DNA from: Alphaproteobacteria bacterium
GTDB lineage: Bacteria; Pseudomonadota; Alphaproteobacteria; RS24
NCBI GenBank assembly: GCA_009920875.1
Contig: RFZE01000009.1
Span: 1-21,404 of the forward strand
Direction of reading: 5' to 3'
Length of the DNA stretch: 21,404 bases
Position 1 is the stretch's first letter. Every line of letters begins with the position of its first letter. Below are positions 15,116 to 21,404 of the stretch, in pieces. The notes below the pieces were generated by a model. That model ran no database searches. It saw only the letters and a program-made list of their open reading frames with translations, and had not been told where the DNA came from. The position numbers and the translations under genes were made by a program.

Positions 15116-15844
15116 GGTTGAATGCGGCGATAAGGCAGGGCGGATAACCGCCGCCGAGCGATAACGCAGCGCCATTTTCGAGCCGGTCGGGGCCGGTATT
15201 TTTTTCACCGCTTCGATGAGCCAGACACCGCCCAATTGCGGCAGCAAAAGCGTGGCCGGTCGGTCGACCCAGCCAAGCGCGCGCATCAAACGCTCCGGTA
15301 AGTGCGGCGGCAAAAACAAGGCGGCGCGGCTTTGCCCCTGCACAAAACCGGTGCGGCGCAATAATTTGCGCAATTGCCCCGATGAGAAAGGACGGCCCGC
15401 ACCAAACGGGGTTTGGTCGCGGCGCGCCCAAAAGCCGCGCCGATTGGGGACGATAAATATGGCGCGGCCATTGGGTACCAAAACGCGCCAGGCTTGTTCC
15501 ATCAGCGCATCGAGATGATTGGCCGCTTCCAGCCCGTGCAGCATGACCAAACGATTGACGCTTTGCGTGCGCATCGGCCATTGCCGCTCATCGCCCAAAA
15601 TACGCGGCGGGTCGTTGTCCTGCGGGGCCAGCGCGCCTTGCTGGGCCGGCATGAGAAATTGCCAATCGGCATCGGGCCAAAGCGGTTCGGCCAAAGGCAG
15701 GCCATAGCCATAGGCCAAAACCGCATCATGCGGCCCGGCCGCTTGCGGCCAGATGCGGGAAATTTCATCGACCAAATGCGTCGCCACATGACCCCCCAAA
15801 GGGGTCTCGTAAAAGCGCGTCAAATCGACAATATCGATGGCCAT
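15092..15844 (-). CDS. Class I methyltransferase-like protein next to gloB
   Basis: 250 residues resembling an alphaproteobacterial methyltransferase group that lies divergent from gloB. The second half is clear: VNRLVMLHGLEAANHLDALM, AWRVLVPNGRAIFIVPNRRGFWARRDQTPFG and GRPFSSGQLRKLLRRTGF correspond to the regions after motif III. The SAM-binding motif I, however, reads AVLAYGYGLPLAEPL and not the acidic GxGxG form, so cofactor binding is uncertain. Substrate unknown. The ATG at 15844 begins an 84-base divergent gap to gloB. The C-terminal tail after KKIPAP is low in recognisable features. Confidence 0.8.
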   Translation of the reverse strand: MAIDIVDLTRFYETPLGGHVATHLVDEISRIWPQAAGPHDAVLAYGYGLPLAEPLWPDADWQFLMPAQQGALAPQDNDPPRILGDERQWPMRTQSVNRLVMLHGLEAANHLDALMEQAWRVLVPNGRAIFIVPNRRGFWARRDQTPFGAGRPFSSGQLRKLLRRTGFVQGQSRAALFLPPHLPERLMRALGWVDRPATLLLPQLGGVWLIEAVKKIPAPTGSKMALRYRSAAVIRPALSPHSTPRQAADI

Positions 15845-15928
15845 TTCCCGCTCGTCCCTTTATCTTCCTTTTGCCTTAATTTTCGCACTATATTGCAAGC
15901 GAGCGAAAACGAAAACGGGGCGGCGACG
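15845..15928. promoter_or_regulatory. Divergent promoter region, methyltransferase/gloB
   Basis: 84 bases with an AT-rich core. CGCACTATATTG (15884-15895) contains TATATT on the plus strand and TATAGT on the minus strand, each five of six matches to a -10, so it could serve either gene. No good -35 is visible for either direction. GCGAAAACGAAAACG before gloB is a short direct repeat. The same 12-mer recurs at 21013-21024. Confidence 0.35.
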
Positions 15929-16693
15929 ATGACGGATTTACAAATTCACCAATTTCCTTGTCTCAGCGACAATTACGGCTTTTTGGTGCATGACACTGAA
16001 AGCGGCGAAACGGCGTGTATCGATACGCCGGAAACCGCACCGATTATGGCGGCGCTGGCCGAGACAGGCTGGCAATTGACGCAAATTTGGAACACCCATC
16101 ATCATTATGACCATGCCGGCAATAATGAAGAAATTAAGCGCGCCACCGGCTGCACCATTACCGGCCCGGCCGGTGAAGCCGATAAAATACCCGGTCTTGA
16201 CCGCGCCGTTGATGAGGGCGATGTGGTGATGCTGGGCGCGCATCAAGCCCGCATTTTGAATGTTGGCGGGCATACGCTGGGCCATATTGCCTATCATATG
16301 GACGGCCACGCTTTTGTCGGTGACAGTCTTTTTGCGCTGGGCTGTGGACGGGTTTTTGAAGGCACAATGGCGCAAATGTGGGACAGCCTGCAAAAACTCA
16401 ATGCGCTGCCCGATGGCACGCAAATATACTGTGCGCATGAATATACCACTGCCAATGCGGCCTTTGCCGTGACCATTGACCCCGATAATCAAGCCTTGCA
16501 AAAGCGCGTCGCTGAAATTGCCGCGCTGCGCGCCGCCGATAAGCCGACCGTGCCGACCGAGATTGCCTTGGAACGCGCGACCAATCCGTTTTTGCGCGCC
16601 ACAGATGCGGGTGTACAGGCGCATCTCAATATGGCCGGCGCGGCGGCGGTCGACGTATTTGCCGAAATTCGCCAGCGCAAGGATAATTTTTAA
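15929..16693 (+). CDS. gloB: Hydroxyacylglutathione hydrolase (glyoxalase II)
   Basis: Hydrolyses S-lactoylglutathione to lactate and glutathione in methylglyoxal detoxification. 254 residues from the ATG at 15929. The frame stays open to 15413, but that stretch is antisense to the methyltransferase gene and the family starts at MTDLQIHQFPCLSDNYGFLV. The metal site is complete: THHHYDHAGN with His57, His59, Asp61 and His62, then GHTLGH, GDSLFALGCGRVFEG and the HEYT histidine. The C-terminal glyoxalase II domain is present with LERATNPFLRA. The stop overlaps the pabB start (TAATG), tying it to folate genes. Confidence 0.95.
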   Translation: MTDLQIHQFPCLSDNYGFLVHDTESGETACIDTPETAPIMAALAETGWQLTQIWNTHHHYDHAGNNEEIKRATGCTITGPAGEADKIPGLDRAVDEGDVVMLGAHQARILNVGGHTLGHIAYHMDGHAFVGDSLFALGCGRVFEGTMAQMWDSLQKLNALPDGTQIYCAHEYTTANAAFAVTIDPDNQALQKRVAEIAALRAADKPTVPTEIALERATNPFLRATDAGVQAHLNMAGAAAVDVFAEIRQRKDNF

Positions 16694-18198
16694 TGCCCGA
16701 AACGGCGCGCGCACGCGGCGATAAATTACGCTATGTCGCGCCGTCGGGAGCGCTTATTGAAGAGATTGATTGGCTCGACCCGGAAGCGGTTTTTCTGCCG
16801 CATGGCGCGCATGAAGGGGCCTTATGGCTCGACAGTTCAGCGCCACAGCATGAATTGGCGCGCTATAGTTTTATCGCGCTGGCCCCCTATGACATGCTGC
16901 GCTTTGCGGCCCATGAGGCGGCGCAAGGGCTCGCCGCTTTGCAAGAAAAACTGGCCGCCGAAAGCGCCCTATGGCGTGATTTACCGCCCGAGATTGACGC
17001 GCAAGTGCCGCCCTTTCGCGGCGGTGCTGCCGGTCTTTTCGGCTATGATTTGGGGCTTGGATTGGAAACCGCATTTCACGCCGATAATGCGCCGCCGCCG
17101 CAAGCGCAATCCGATGCCTTGGTTGTCGGGCTTTATGCCAGCCTGTTGGCCTTTGACCATAGGGCACAACGCTGTTTCATCATCGCCACCGGCCTGCCGC
17201 AGCCATCTCCGGCAGCGCGTGCCGATGCGGCGCGGCAAGATATTTTGCGCTGGCAAAAATTGCTGACCGGCGTGCCCAGCGCGGTTTTGCCGCCGCCGCC
17301 TGCAGCCCCTGATTTGGCAAGCCCGCCGCACAGTAATTTTTCCAAACATGCCTATTGCGATGCGGTATCCGCTATCGTCGCACATATTCTTAACGGCGAT
17401 ATTTTCCAAGCCAATTTGGCGCAATATTTCACTGCGCAATTGGCCGAAGGGGATAATGCATTGGCCTATTATCGCCGCTTGCGGCGCGCCGGGCCGGCCC
17501 CGTTTTCGGCCTTTTTTCAAATGGGTGAGCGCGCCTTGGCGTCGGCCTCGCCGGAACGGTTTTTACAAATCGCCAATGGCCGTGTCGAAACGCGGCCGAT
17601 TAAAGGCACACAAAAACGCGGCCGCAATGCGCAAGAAGATTTGGCGATTGCCGCCGCTTTGGCAGCGAGCGAAAAAGACCGCGCCGAGAATGTCATGATT
17701 GTCGATTTGCTACGCAATGATTTGGCCAAAAATTGCCGCCTCGGCTCGATAGAGGTGCCGCAATTATGCGCGCTGGAAAGCTTTGCCAATGTGCATCATT
17801 TGGTCTCAACCGTGCGTGGTGCTTTGCCGCCGCATGTCTCGCCGGTCAAGCTTTTGGCCGATTGTTTCCCCGGCGGGTCGATTACCGGTGCGCCGAAAAT
17901 TCGCGCTATGCAGCTTATCGGCGCTTATGAAAAAACCGCGCGCGGCGCAAGCTATGGCAGTATCGGCTATATCGGTTTTGACGGGCGTATGGATACCAGC
18001 ATTATTATTCGCACGGCAGAAATCACCGCGCAGCATATCAGCTTTCATGTCGGCGGCGGTATTGTTGCCGACAGCCGGCCGGAGGCCGAATATGTCGAGA
18101 CCTTGGATAAGGCGCGTGGGCTTATGGCCGCCTTGGGCGTTGATGTTGATATATGGGCGCATGCGCAAAATGATGAAAGGCGTTTGGTCGGCAAATGA
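16693..18198 (+). CDS. pabB: Aminodeoxychorismate synthase component I
   Basis: Converts chorismate and ammonia to 4-amino-4-deoxychorismate for folate. 501 residues, a little long compared with E. coli PabB. The chorismate-binding domain fills the C-terminal half: HILNGDIFQANLAQYF (231-246), RPIKGTQKRG, DLLRNDLAKN and CFPGGSITGAPKIRAM, then SYGSIGYIGF. The active-site Lys304 in PIKGT is the PabB hallmark; anthranilate synthase TrpE has Ala there. A proline-rich linker (about 198-212) separates the domains. pabA follows with a 4-base ATGA overlap, agreeing with a synthase complex. Confidence 0.94.
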   Translation: MPETARARGDKLRYVAPSGALIEEIDWLDPEAVFLPHGAHEGALWLDSSAPQHELARYSFIALAPYDMLRFAAHEAAQGLAALQEKLAAESALWRDLPPEIDAQVPPFRGGAAGLFGYDLGLGLETAFHADNAPPPQAQSDALVVGLYASLLAFDHRAQRCFIIATGLPQPSPAARADAARQDILRWQKLLTGVPSAVLPPPPAAPDLASPPHSNFSKHAYCDAVSAIVAHILNGDIFQANLAQYFTAQLAEGDNALAYYRRLRRAGPAPFSAFFQMGERALASASPERFLQIANGRVETRPIKGTQKRGRNAQEDLAIAAALAASEKDRAENVMIVDLLRNDLAKNCRLGSIEVPQLCALESFANVHHLVSTVRGALPPHVSPVKLLADCFPGGSITGAPKIRAMQLIGAYEKTARGASYGSIGYIGFDGRMDTSIIIRTAEITAQHISFHVGGGIVADSRPEAEYVETLDKARGLMAALGVDVDIWAHAQNDERRLVGK

Positions 18199-18773
18199 TT
18201 GTCGTGATTGACCATTTTGACAGCTTTGTCGAAACCTTGGCGCGCTATATTGCCGAGGCCGGTTTTGTCGTCCAAGTGATACGCCAAGACAGCACGCCCG
18301 AAGCCGTTTTGGCGCTTGACCCGCAAGCCGTGGTTTTGTCGCCCGGGCCGGGGCGGCCGGAGACGACAGGGCTGACTTTGCCGCTTTTGCAGAAATTGCC
18401 GCGCAATGTGCCGGTTTTGGGTATTTGTTTGGGCCATCAGGCCTTGGCGCAGCATTTGGGCGGCACGGTCGGGCACGCTCAAGAGCCGCGTCATGGCAAA
18501 GCTTCGCCGATCAGCCATAATGGTGATGCGCTGTTTGACGGTATGGATAATCCGTTTGAAGCGGGGCGCTATCACGCCTTGATTGTCGAAAGCTTGCCGG
18601 AAAATTGCCGCGCTTTGGCAGCCAGTGCGCGGGGTGAAAATATGGCCTTTAAGCATGATAGCCGCCCGCTTTACGGCGTGCAATTTCATCCCGAAAGCAT
18701 TTTGACACCGCAAGGGCGGCTTTTGGTTGAGAATTTTTTGGCTTTGGGCGCGTGCCGGAGAGATGCCGCATGA
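18195..18773 (+). CDS. pabA: Aminodeoxychorismate synthase component II (glutamine amidotransferase)
   Basis: Releases ammonia from glutamine for PabB. 192 residues, normal for a class I amidotransferase subunit. The triad is Cys78 (GICLGHQ), His165 and Glu167 (FHPES). VLSPGPGRP (47-55) forms the oxyanion region. It opens IDHFDSFVETLARY, where many PabA/TrpG proteins have DNYDSF. Neighbours pabB and pabC support PabA over TrpG, though dual use in tryptophan synthesis cannot be ruled out without the rest of the genome. It overlaps pabB and pabC by four bases each. Confidence 0.93.
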   Translation: MIVVIDHFDSFVETLARYIAEAGFVVQVIRQDSTPEAVLALDPQAVVLSPGPGRPETTGLTLPLLQKLPRNVPVLGICLGHQALAQHLGGTVGHAQEPRHGKASPISHNGDALFDGMDNPFEAGRYHALIVESLPENCRALAASARGENMAFKHDSRPLYGVQFHPESILTPQGRLLVENFLALGACRRDAA

Positions 18774-19600
18774 TTTGGTTAAATGGCGGTATTGTTTCGG
18801 CTGAAGCCGCCATATCGGCCAATGATCGCGGTTTATTATTGGGCGAGAGCGTGTTTGAAACCTTGCTTGTCAAAAACCAAGTGCCGCAGTTTTGGACGGC
18901 GCATTTGGCGCGGCTTGCCGCTTCTTGCACCGCATTGGGGTTGAGCAATCCCCATAATGCGGCGGCTCTGCGCGACGGTGTGATGGCGCTTTTTGAGGCC
19001 GAGAAAGCCCGGCATGGCAAAAAGCCGCGCGCTGTATTGCGCCTGACGGTAAGCGGGGGCAGTGGCGGGCGCGGCCTTGTGCCAAGGGCAGAAGCAAAAC
19101 CCATGGTGATGATGCAACTCGGGGATGCGCCGCCGCGCCCTGATGCTTTGCGATTGCATATGAGCGATGTTTTGCGCTTTGCCGGTCAGTTCAGCGCAGC
19201 CCATAAAACCGGCCAATATGTCGATAATATTATGGCGCGCCGCCAAGCATTGGCGGCCCAAGCCGATGAGGCGGTGATGGCCAATCAGCATGGCCGTCTC
19301 GCCGGTGCCGCGGCCGGTAATATGTTTGTTCGTTTTGATGAGCGGCTTCTTACTCCGCCGGTCAGCGAGGGGGCATTGCCCGGCATCATACGCGGTGCAT
19401 TGCTTGAAATGGCCATGATTGACGGGCTGCAAATTGAAGAAGCGCCGATTGATATGGCGCGACTTGAAAAAGCCGATGCGCTTTATGTGTGCAATAGTGT
19501 TAATGGTGTCGTCGCTGCGGCTTTTGTGCAAGCCGATGCGGCACAAAAAAAACAGGGCCTCGTATTGAACGACGCCCTGCCGGAATTTTCGAGCTTTTAA
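18770..19600 (+). CDS. pabC: Aminodeoxychorismate lyase-like class IV PLP enzyme
   Basis: Expected to turn aminodeoxychorismate into 4-aminobenzoate and pyruvate. 276 residues from the ATG at 18770, which lies in an ATGA overlap with pabA and has GGAGAG upstream; a GTG at 18752 is less likely. Fold-type IV features are MIWLNGGIVSA, SANDRGLLLGESVFETLL, the presumed PLP lysine in HKTGQYVDNIMARR, and EGALPGIIRGALLEMA. Where the family normally has Glu before the Asn (EGxxxN), this protein has Gly179 in RLAGAAAGNMFV, so the usual contact to the PLP ring nitrogen is missing. Context strongly says pabC; activity is worth testing. The 3' coding end also holds the rpmF terminator. Confidence 0.87.
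   Translation: MIWLNGGIVSAEAAISANDRGLLLGESVFETLLVKNQVPQFWTAHLARLAASCTALGLSNPHNAAALRDGVMALFEAEKARHGKKPRAVLRLTVSGGSGGRGLVPRAEAKPMVMMQLGDAPPRPDALRLHMSDVLRFAGQFSAAHKTGQYVDNIMARRQALAAQADEAVMANQHGRLAGAAAGNMFVRFDERLLTPPVSEGALPGIIRGALLEMAMIDGLQIEEAPIDMARLEKADALYVCNSVNGVVAAAFVQADAAQKKQGLVLNDALPEFSSF
19545..19579 (-). terminator. Intrinsic terminator of rpmF inside pabC
   Basis: On the minus strand CAGGGC (19579-19574) pairs with GCCCTG (19558-19553). One mismatch and four further pairs close a 5-base loop. Eight T follow at once (19552-19545). It lies 25 bases past the rpmF stop and entirely within the last codons of the convergent pabC. The same bases encode residues around QKKQGLVLNDALP of PabC. 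Confidence 0.85.
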
Positions 19601-19603
19601 AGC

Positions 19604-19783
19604 TTAATCGCGCGGGTCCAAAACCTGGCGACCACGATACATGCCGCTTTTCAAATCGACATGATGCGGACGGTGCAATTCACCGCTATCGGGATTTTCA
19701 ATATAGGTCGGCTTGGCCAACGCATCAGCTGCGCGGCGTTTGCCACGGCGTGAGGGGCTTACTTTTCGCTTCGGAACAGCCAT
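19604..19783 (-). CDS. rpmF: 50S ribosomal protein L32
   Basis: 59-residue protein with the unmistakable start MAVPKRKVSPSRRGKRRAAD, then KPTYIENPDSGELHRPHHVD and GMYRGRQV. This is the alphaproteobacterial L32 type that lacks the zinc-binding cysteines of other forms. AGGAGA lies at ideal spacing upstream. It stands as a single-gene unit with its own promoter (19827-19855) and a strong terminator inside pabC, three bases from which its stop codon ends. In some alphaproteobacteria rpmF precedes plsX and fabH; here it does not. Confidence 0.96.
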   Translation of the reverse strand: MAVPKRKVSPSRRGKRRAADALAKPTYIENPDSGELHRPHHVDLKSGMYRGRQVLDPRD

Positions 19784-19819
19784 TTTGCGTCTCCTGAAAT
19801 AACTCTAACCCTTTCGGGA

Positions 19820-19855
19820 ATGGCGGTTTATACGCCATAAGCGGCGGGGCGTAAA
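19820..19855 (-). promoter_or_regulatory. Promoter of rpmF with inverted repeat at the -10
   Basis: On the minus strand TTTACG (19850-19855, four of six matches), a 17-base spacer and TATAAA (19827-19832, five of six) give a good sigma-70-type promoter about 36-40 bases before the rpmF ATG. The -10 lies in the loop of the inverted repeat ATGGCG (19820-19825) and CGCCAT (19833-19838), which could be an operator. The promoter starts within 10 bases of the stop of the upstream sugar-dehydrogenase gene. Confidence 0.6.
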
Positions 19856-19862
19856 GGGCAAA

Positions 19863-20993
19863 CTAACGGCGGCTGACGCGCCATAATTTGCCATTATCGC
19901 CCTCTGAGAGAATGTAAAGCGCACCATCGGCACCGGTGCGGATATCGCGCAATCGGTCACCGATTTCGCTGAACATATCGCTTTGCCGCTGCGGCGCACC
20001 ATCGACCATATCAATATGAATAATCTTACTGTAAATCAGCGAAGAGACAAAAATATCGCCCTGCCAATCGGGGAATTGCGCGCCGTCATAAATCGTCATG
20101 CCGGACGGGCCGATAGAGGGCGTCCAATCAAGCAATGGCTGTTTTGTGCCCTCATAAGATGTATAGGGGCTAATGCGGGCGCCCGAATAATCAATGCCGT
20201 AAGTGGCAACCGGCCAACCATAATTTTTGCCCGCTTCAATCAGATTAAGCTCATCACCGCCGCGCGGGCCATGTTCGGTTTGATAGATTTTGCCGCTGCC
20301 GCGCTCAACCGCAATCGATTGCTGGTTGCGATGGCCGTAAGAATAAATTTCCGGTTGCGCACCGGCCACGCCGATAAAGGGATTGTCTTGCGGCACTTTA
20401 CCGTCATCGGTCACGCGCACCAAACTGCCGAAATGATTGGAGAGATTTTGCGCTTGCTCGCGCAAATCAAAACCGTCGCCGACATTTATCAAAAGCGTAT
20501 TATCGGGGAGAAAAGCCATGCGCGCGCCATAATGCACAAGGGTGTTTTTGCTCGGTGCTGACTCGAAAATCGTGCTGATATCTTCCAGCGCCGTGCCGGT
20601 AAAGCGGCCACGAATGACGCGCAGCGCATTGGCGTCGTCCGTGCCGACCGAGAGGGACAGATAGACATAACGGTTTTCGTCATAATTCGGGTGAATGACA
20701 ATATCCATCAGCCCGCCTTGCCCGCCATACAGGCTTTGCGGCACACCGGCCACGGCCTGCGCCACCAGCTTGCCATTACGGATATGGCGTAAATCACCGG
20801 TCAGTTCGGTTATCAGCATGTCGCCATCGGGCAAAATGGCCAAGCCCCAAGGGCTGTCCAGACCGTCCACAACGGTTTCCAAATTATAGCCAGCCACGCC
20901 TTGTGCTGAAGCTTGGTTGCTGGCAATCAGGCCGCTCAAACCAAAGCCGCTCAAGCCAAATGCCAAAATGGCTGCAAAAGTCCAATTTTTCAT
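19863..20993 (-). CDS. Exported PQQ-dependent sugar dehydrogenase-like protein
   Basis: 376 residues. The signal peptide is KNWTFAAILAFGLSGFGLSG and onward with an ASA-Q cleavage site near residue 30, so the protein is periplasmic. The rest is a glucose/sorbosone dehydrogenase-type beta-propeller (GSDH family): SPWGLAILPDGDMLITE, GGQGGLMDIVIHPNY, HYGARMAF with His154 at the likely catalytic-base position, YSYGHRNQQ (217-225), TEHGPRGGDELNL (239-251) and NYGWP. Relatives oxidise aldoses with PQQ and calcium, but many have no proven substrate. I chose the ATG at 20993 with GGAG upstream; an ATG eight codons earlier lacks a ribosome site and delays the signal peptide. Confidence 0.9.
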   Translation of the reverse strand: MKNWTFAAILAFGLSGFGLSGLIASNQASAQGVAGYNLETVVDGLDSPWGLAILPDGDMLITELTGDLRHIRNGKLVAQAVAGVPQSLYGGQGGLMDIVIHPNYDENRYVYLSLSVGTDDANALRVIRGRFTGTALEDISTIFESAPSKNTLVHYGARMAFLPDNTLLINVGDGFDLREQAQNLSNHFGSLVRVTDDGKVPQDNPFIGVAGAQPEIYSYGHRNQQSIAVERGSGKIYQTEHGPRGGDELNLIEAGKNYGWPVATYGIDYSGARISPYTSYEGTKQPLLDWTPSIGPSGMTIYDGAQFPDWQGDIFVSSLIYSKIIHIDMVDGAPQRQSDMFSEIGDRLRDIRTGADGALYILSEGDNGKLWRVSRR

Positions 20994-21015
20994 AAAACGC
21001 TCCGTTACTGACCGC

Positions 21016-21067
21016 ACTATATTGGCTTTTGCGACAGTTGCAATAAGGCACCATAAGGCTTTATAAG
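21016..21067. promoter_or_regulatory. Back-to-back promoters that may share one -35 hexamer
   Basis: TTGCAA (21038-21043) is its own reverse complement. On the minus strand it lies 16 bases from TATAGT (21016-21021), facing the sugar-dehydrogenase gene. On the plus strand it lies 18 bases from TATAAG (21062-21067), facing the gene at 21092. Each -10 matches five of six consensus positions and the -35 four of six. Start sites would be about 20 bases from either gene's start codon. Confidence 0.45.
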
Positions 21068-21091
21068 GATTTTGTCTTAAGGGAGGTTTTC

Positions 21092-21404
21092 ATGCAGCGG
21101 TTTTTACCCAATCGGGCGCAGTTTTTTGGCTTTATCACCGCGTTTATCGTGCTCAATGTCATTGGTGCCACGGTGCAAACGCAATTTAATTTGGGCCATT
21201 TGCTGGCATTGGGTATTGACGTGCCGTTTTCCACGCGCATATCAACCACTTTGCATGACATTGTTTCCCTGCAACCGCTATTCGGCGTCATTTTCGGCAT
21301 TGGTTTTCTCATTGCCATGATTGTCGGCCATTTTATCGCCAAATTGGTCAAAATCCTGCCCGAAGATTTGAATTTTCCCGCCCTTGCAGACCCGCTGGCC
21401 ACAA
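21092..21404 (+). CDS. Unrecognised membrane protein, N-terminal part (cut by window end)
   Basis: An ATG with a near-perfect AGGGAGGT upstream opens a frame that runs to the window end without a stop: 104 residues seen. Hydrophobic segments lie at about 11-29 (FFGFITAFIVLNVIGATVQ) and 63-83 (LFGVIFGIGFLIAMIVGHFIA). The loop between them has QFNLGHLLALGIDVPFSTR, probably periplasmic with an amphipathic stretch. After the second segment come KLVKILPEDLNFPALADP. I do not recognise a family. The strong ribosome site, clean frame and upstream promoter make a real gene likely. Base composition is like that of its neighbours. Confidence 0.75.
   Translation, partial: MQRFLPNRAQFFGFITAFIVLNVIGATVQTQFNLGHLLALGIDVPFSTRISTTLHDIVSLQPLFGVIFGIGFLIAMIVGHFIAKLVKILPEDLNFPALADPLAT

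Noticed and set aside
15413..15928. Long N-terminal extension of gloB
   Set aside because: The frame is open but antisense to the methyltransferase gene; glyoxalase II proteins begin at the ATG at 15929.
16693..18198. Anthranilate synthase TrpE instead of PabB
   Set aside because: The PIKGT motif with Lys304 and the pabA and pabC neighbours indicate aminodeoxychorismate synthase.
15938..19546. Long minus-strand frames opposite gloB (15938-16714), pabBA (18045-18713) and pabC (18836-19546)
   Set aside because: Each is fully antisense to a gene with clear motifs. Their translations are low-complexity and show no known domain; GC-rich codons on one strand commonly open such frames on the other.
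1..21404. tRNA, rRNA, CRISPR, insertion sequence or phage genes
   Set aside because: No cloverleaf-like segment, repeat-spacer array, transposase motif or terminal inverted repeats were seen on reading the gaps and genes.

Overview
The window reads as a gene-dense stretch of an alphaproteobacterial chromosome. The signs are the gene families and their order: HIG1-type twin-TM protein, corrinoid adenosyltransferase and etfBA-hbd; tlpA divergent from argH-lptM-lysA; ftsEX with a YdcF gene and a DUF2125 gene; chorismate mutase-hisC-tyrC divergent from metX-metW; gloB beside a methyltransferase; and a zinc-less L32 protein. I cannot place it below class; a Rhodospirillales-like or marine lineage is a guess. 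By my interval count about 97% of the bases are coding. I see no rRNA, tRNA, CRISPR array, insertion sequence or prophage gene, and no gap over 130 bases.

Layout. 1-1137: end of an acyl-CoA dehydrogenase, a small twin-TM protein and a cobalamin adenosyltransferase. 1268-3864: etfB, etfA and 3-hydroxybutyryl-CoA dehydrogenase, a fatty-acid oxidation and electron-transfer block. 3861-4484 (minus): a membrane-anchored TlpA thioredoxin. 4509-7319: argH, the tiny lipoprotein gene lptM and lysA (arginine, lysine and LPS-assembly functions). 7390-10504: ftsE, ftsX, a DUF218 protein and a DUF2125 protein (cell envelope and division). 10505-13181 (minus): chorismate mutase, hisC and tyrC, each overlapping the next by 4 bases (aromatic amino acids). 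13312-15095: metX-metW (methionine). 15092-15844 (minus): a methyltransferase-like protein. 15929-19600: gloB, then pabB-pabA-pabC (4-aminobenzoate for folate). 19604-19783 (minus): rpmF. 19863-20993 (minus): an exported PQQ sugar-dehydrogenase-like protein. 21092-end: an unrecognised membrane protein, cut by the window edge.

The genome is tightly packed. Same-strand neighbours usually overlap as ATGA, GTGA or TAATG. All four convergent gene pairs meet with a gap of at most 3 bases. Signals therefore sit inside genes: the rpmF terminator lies in the 3' coding end of pabC, and the promoters of tlpA and argH must lie within each other's genes.

I found no convincing wholly new system; most of this is conserved housekeeping DNA. 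The points worth a second look are: a sharp codon-style change near base 300; tandem hairpins between etfA and hbd; an inverted repeat with pseudoknot potential before metX; the embedded rpmF terminator; a palindromic hexamer that could serve as -35 for two divergent promoters; and a PabC that lacks the usual cofactor-contacting glutamate.
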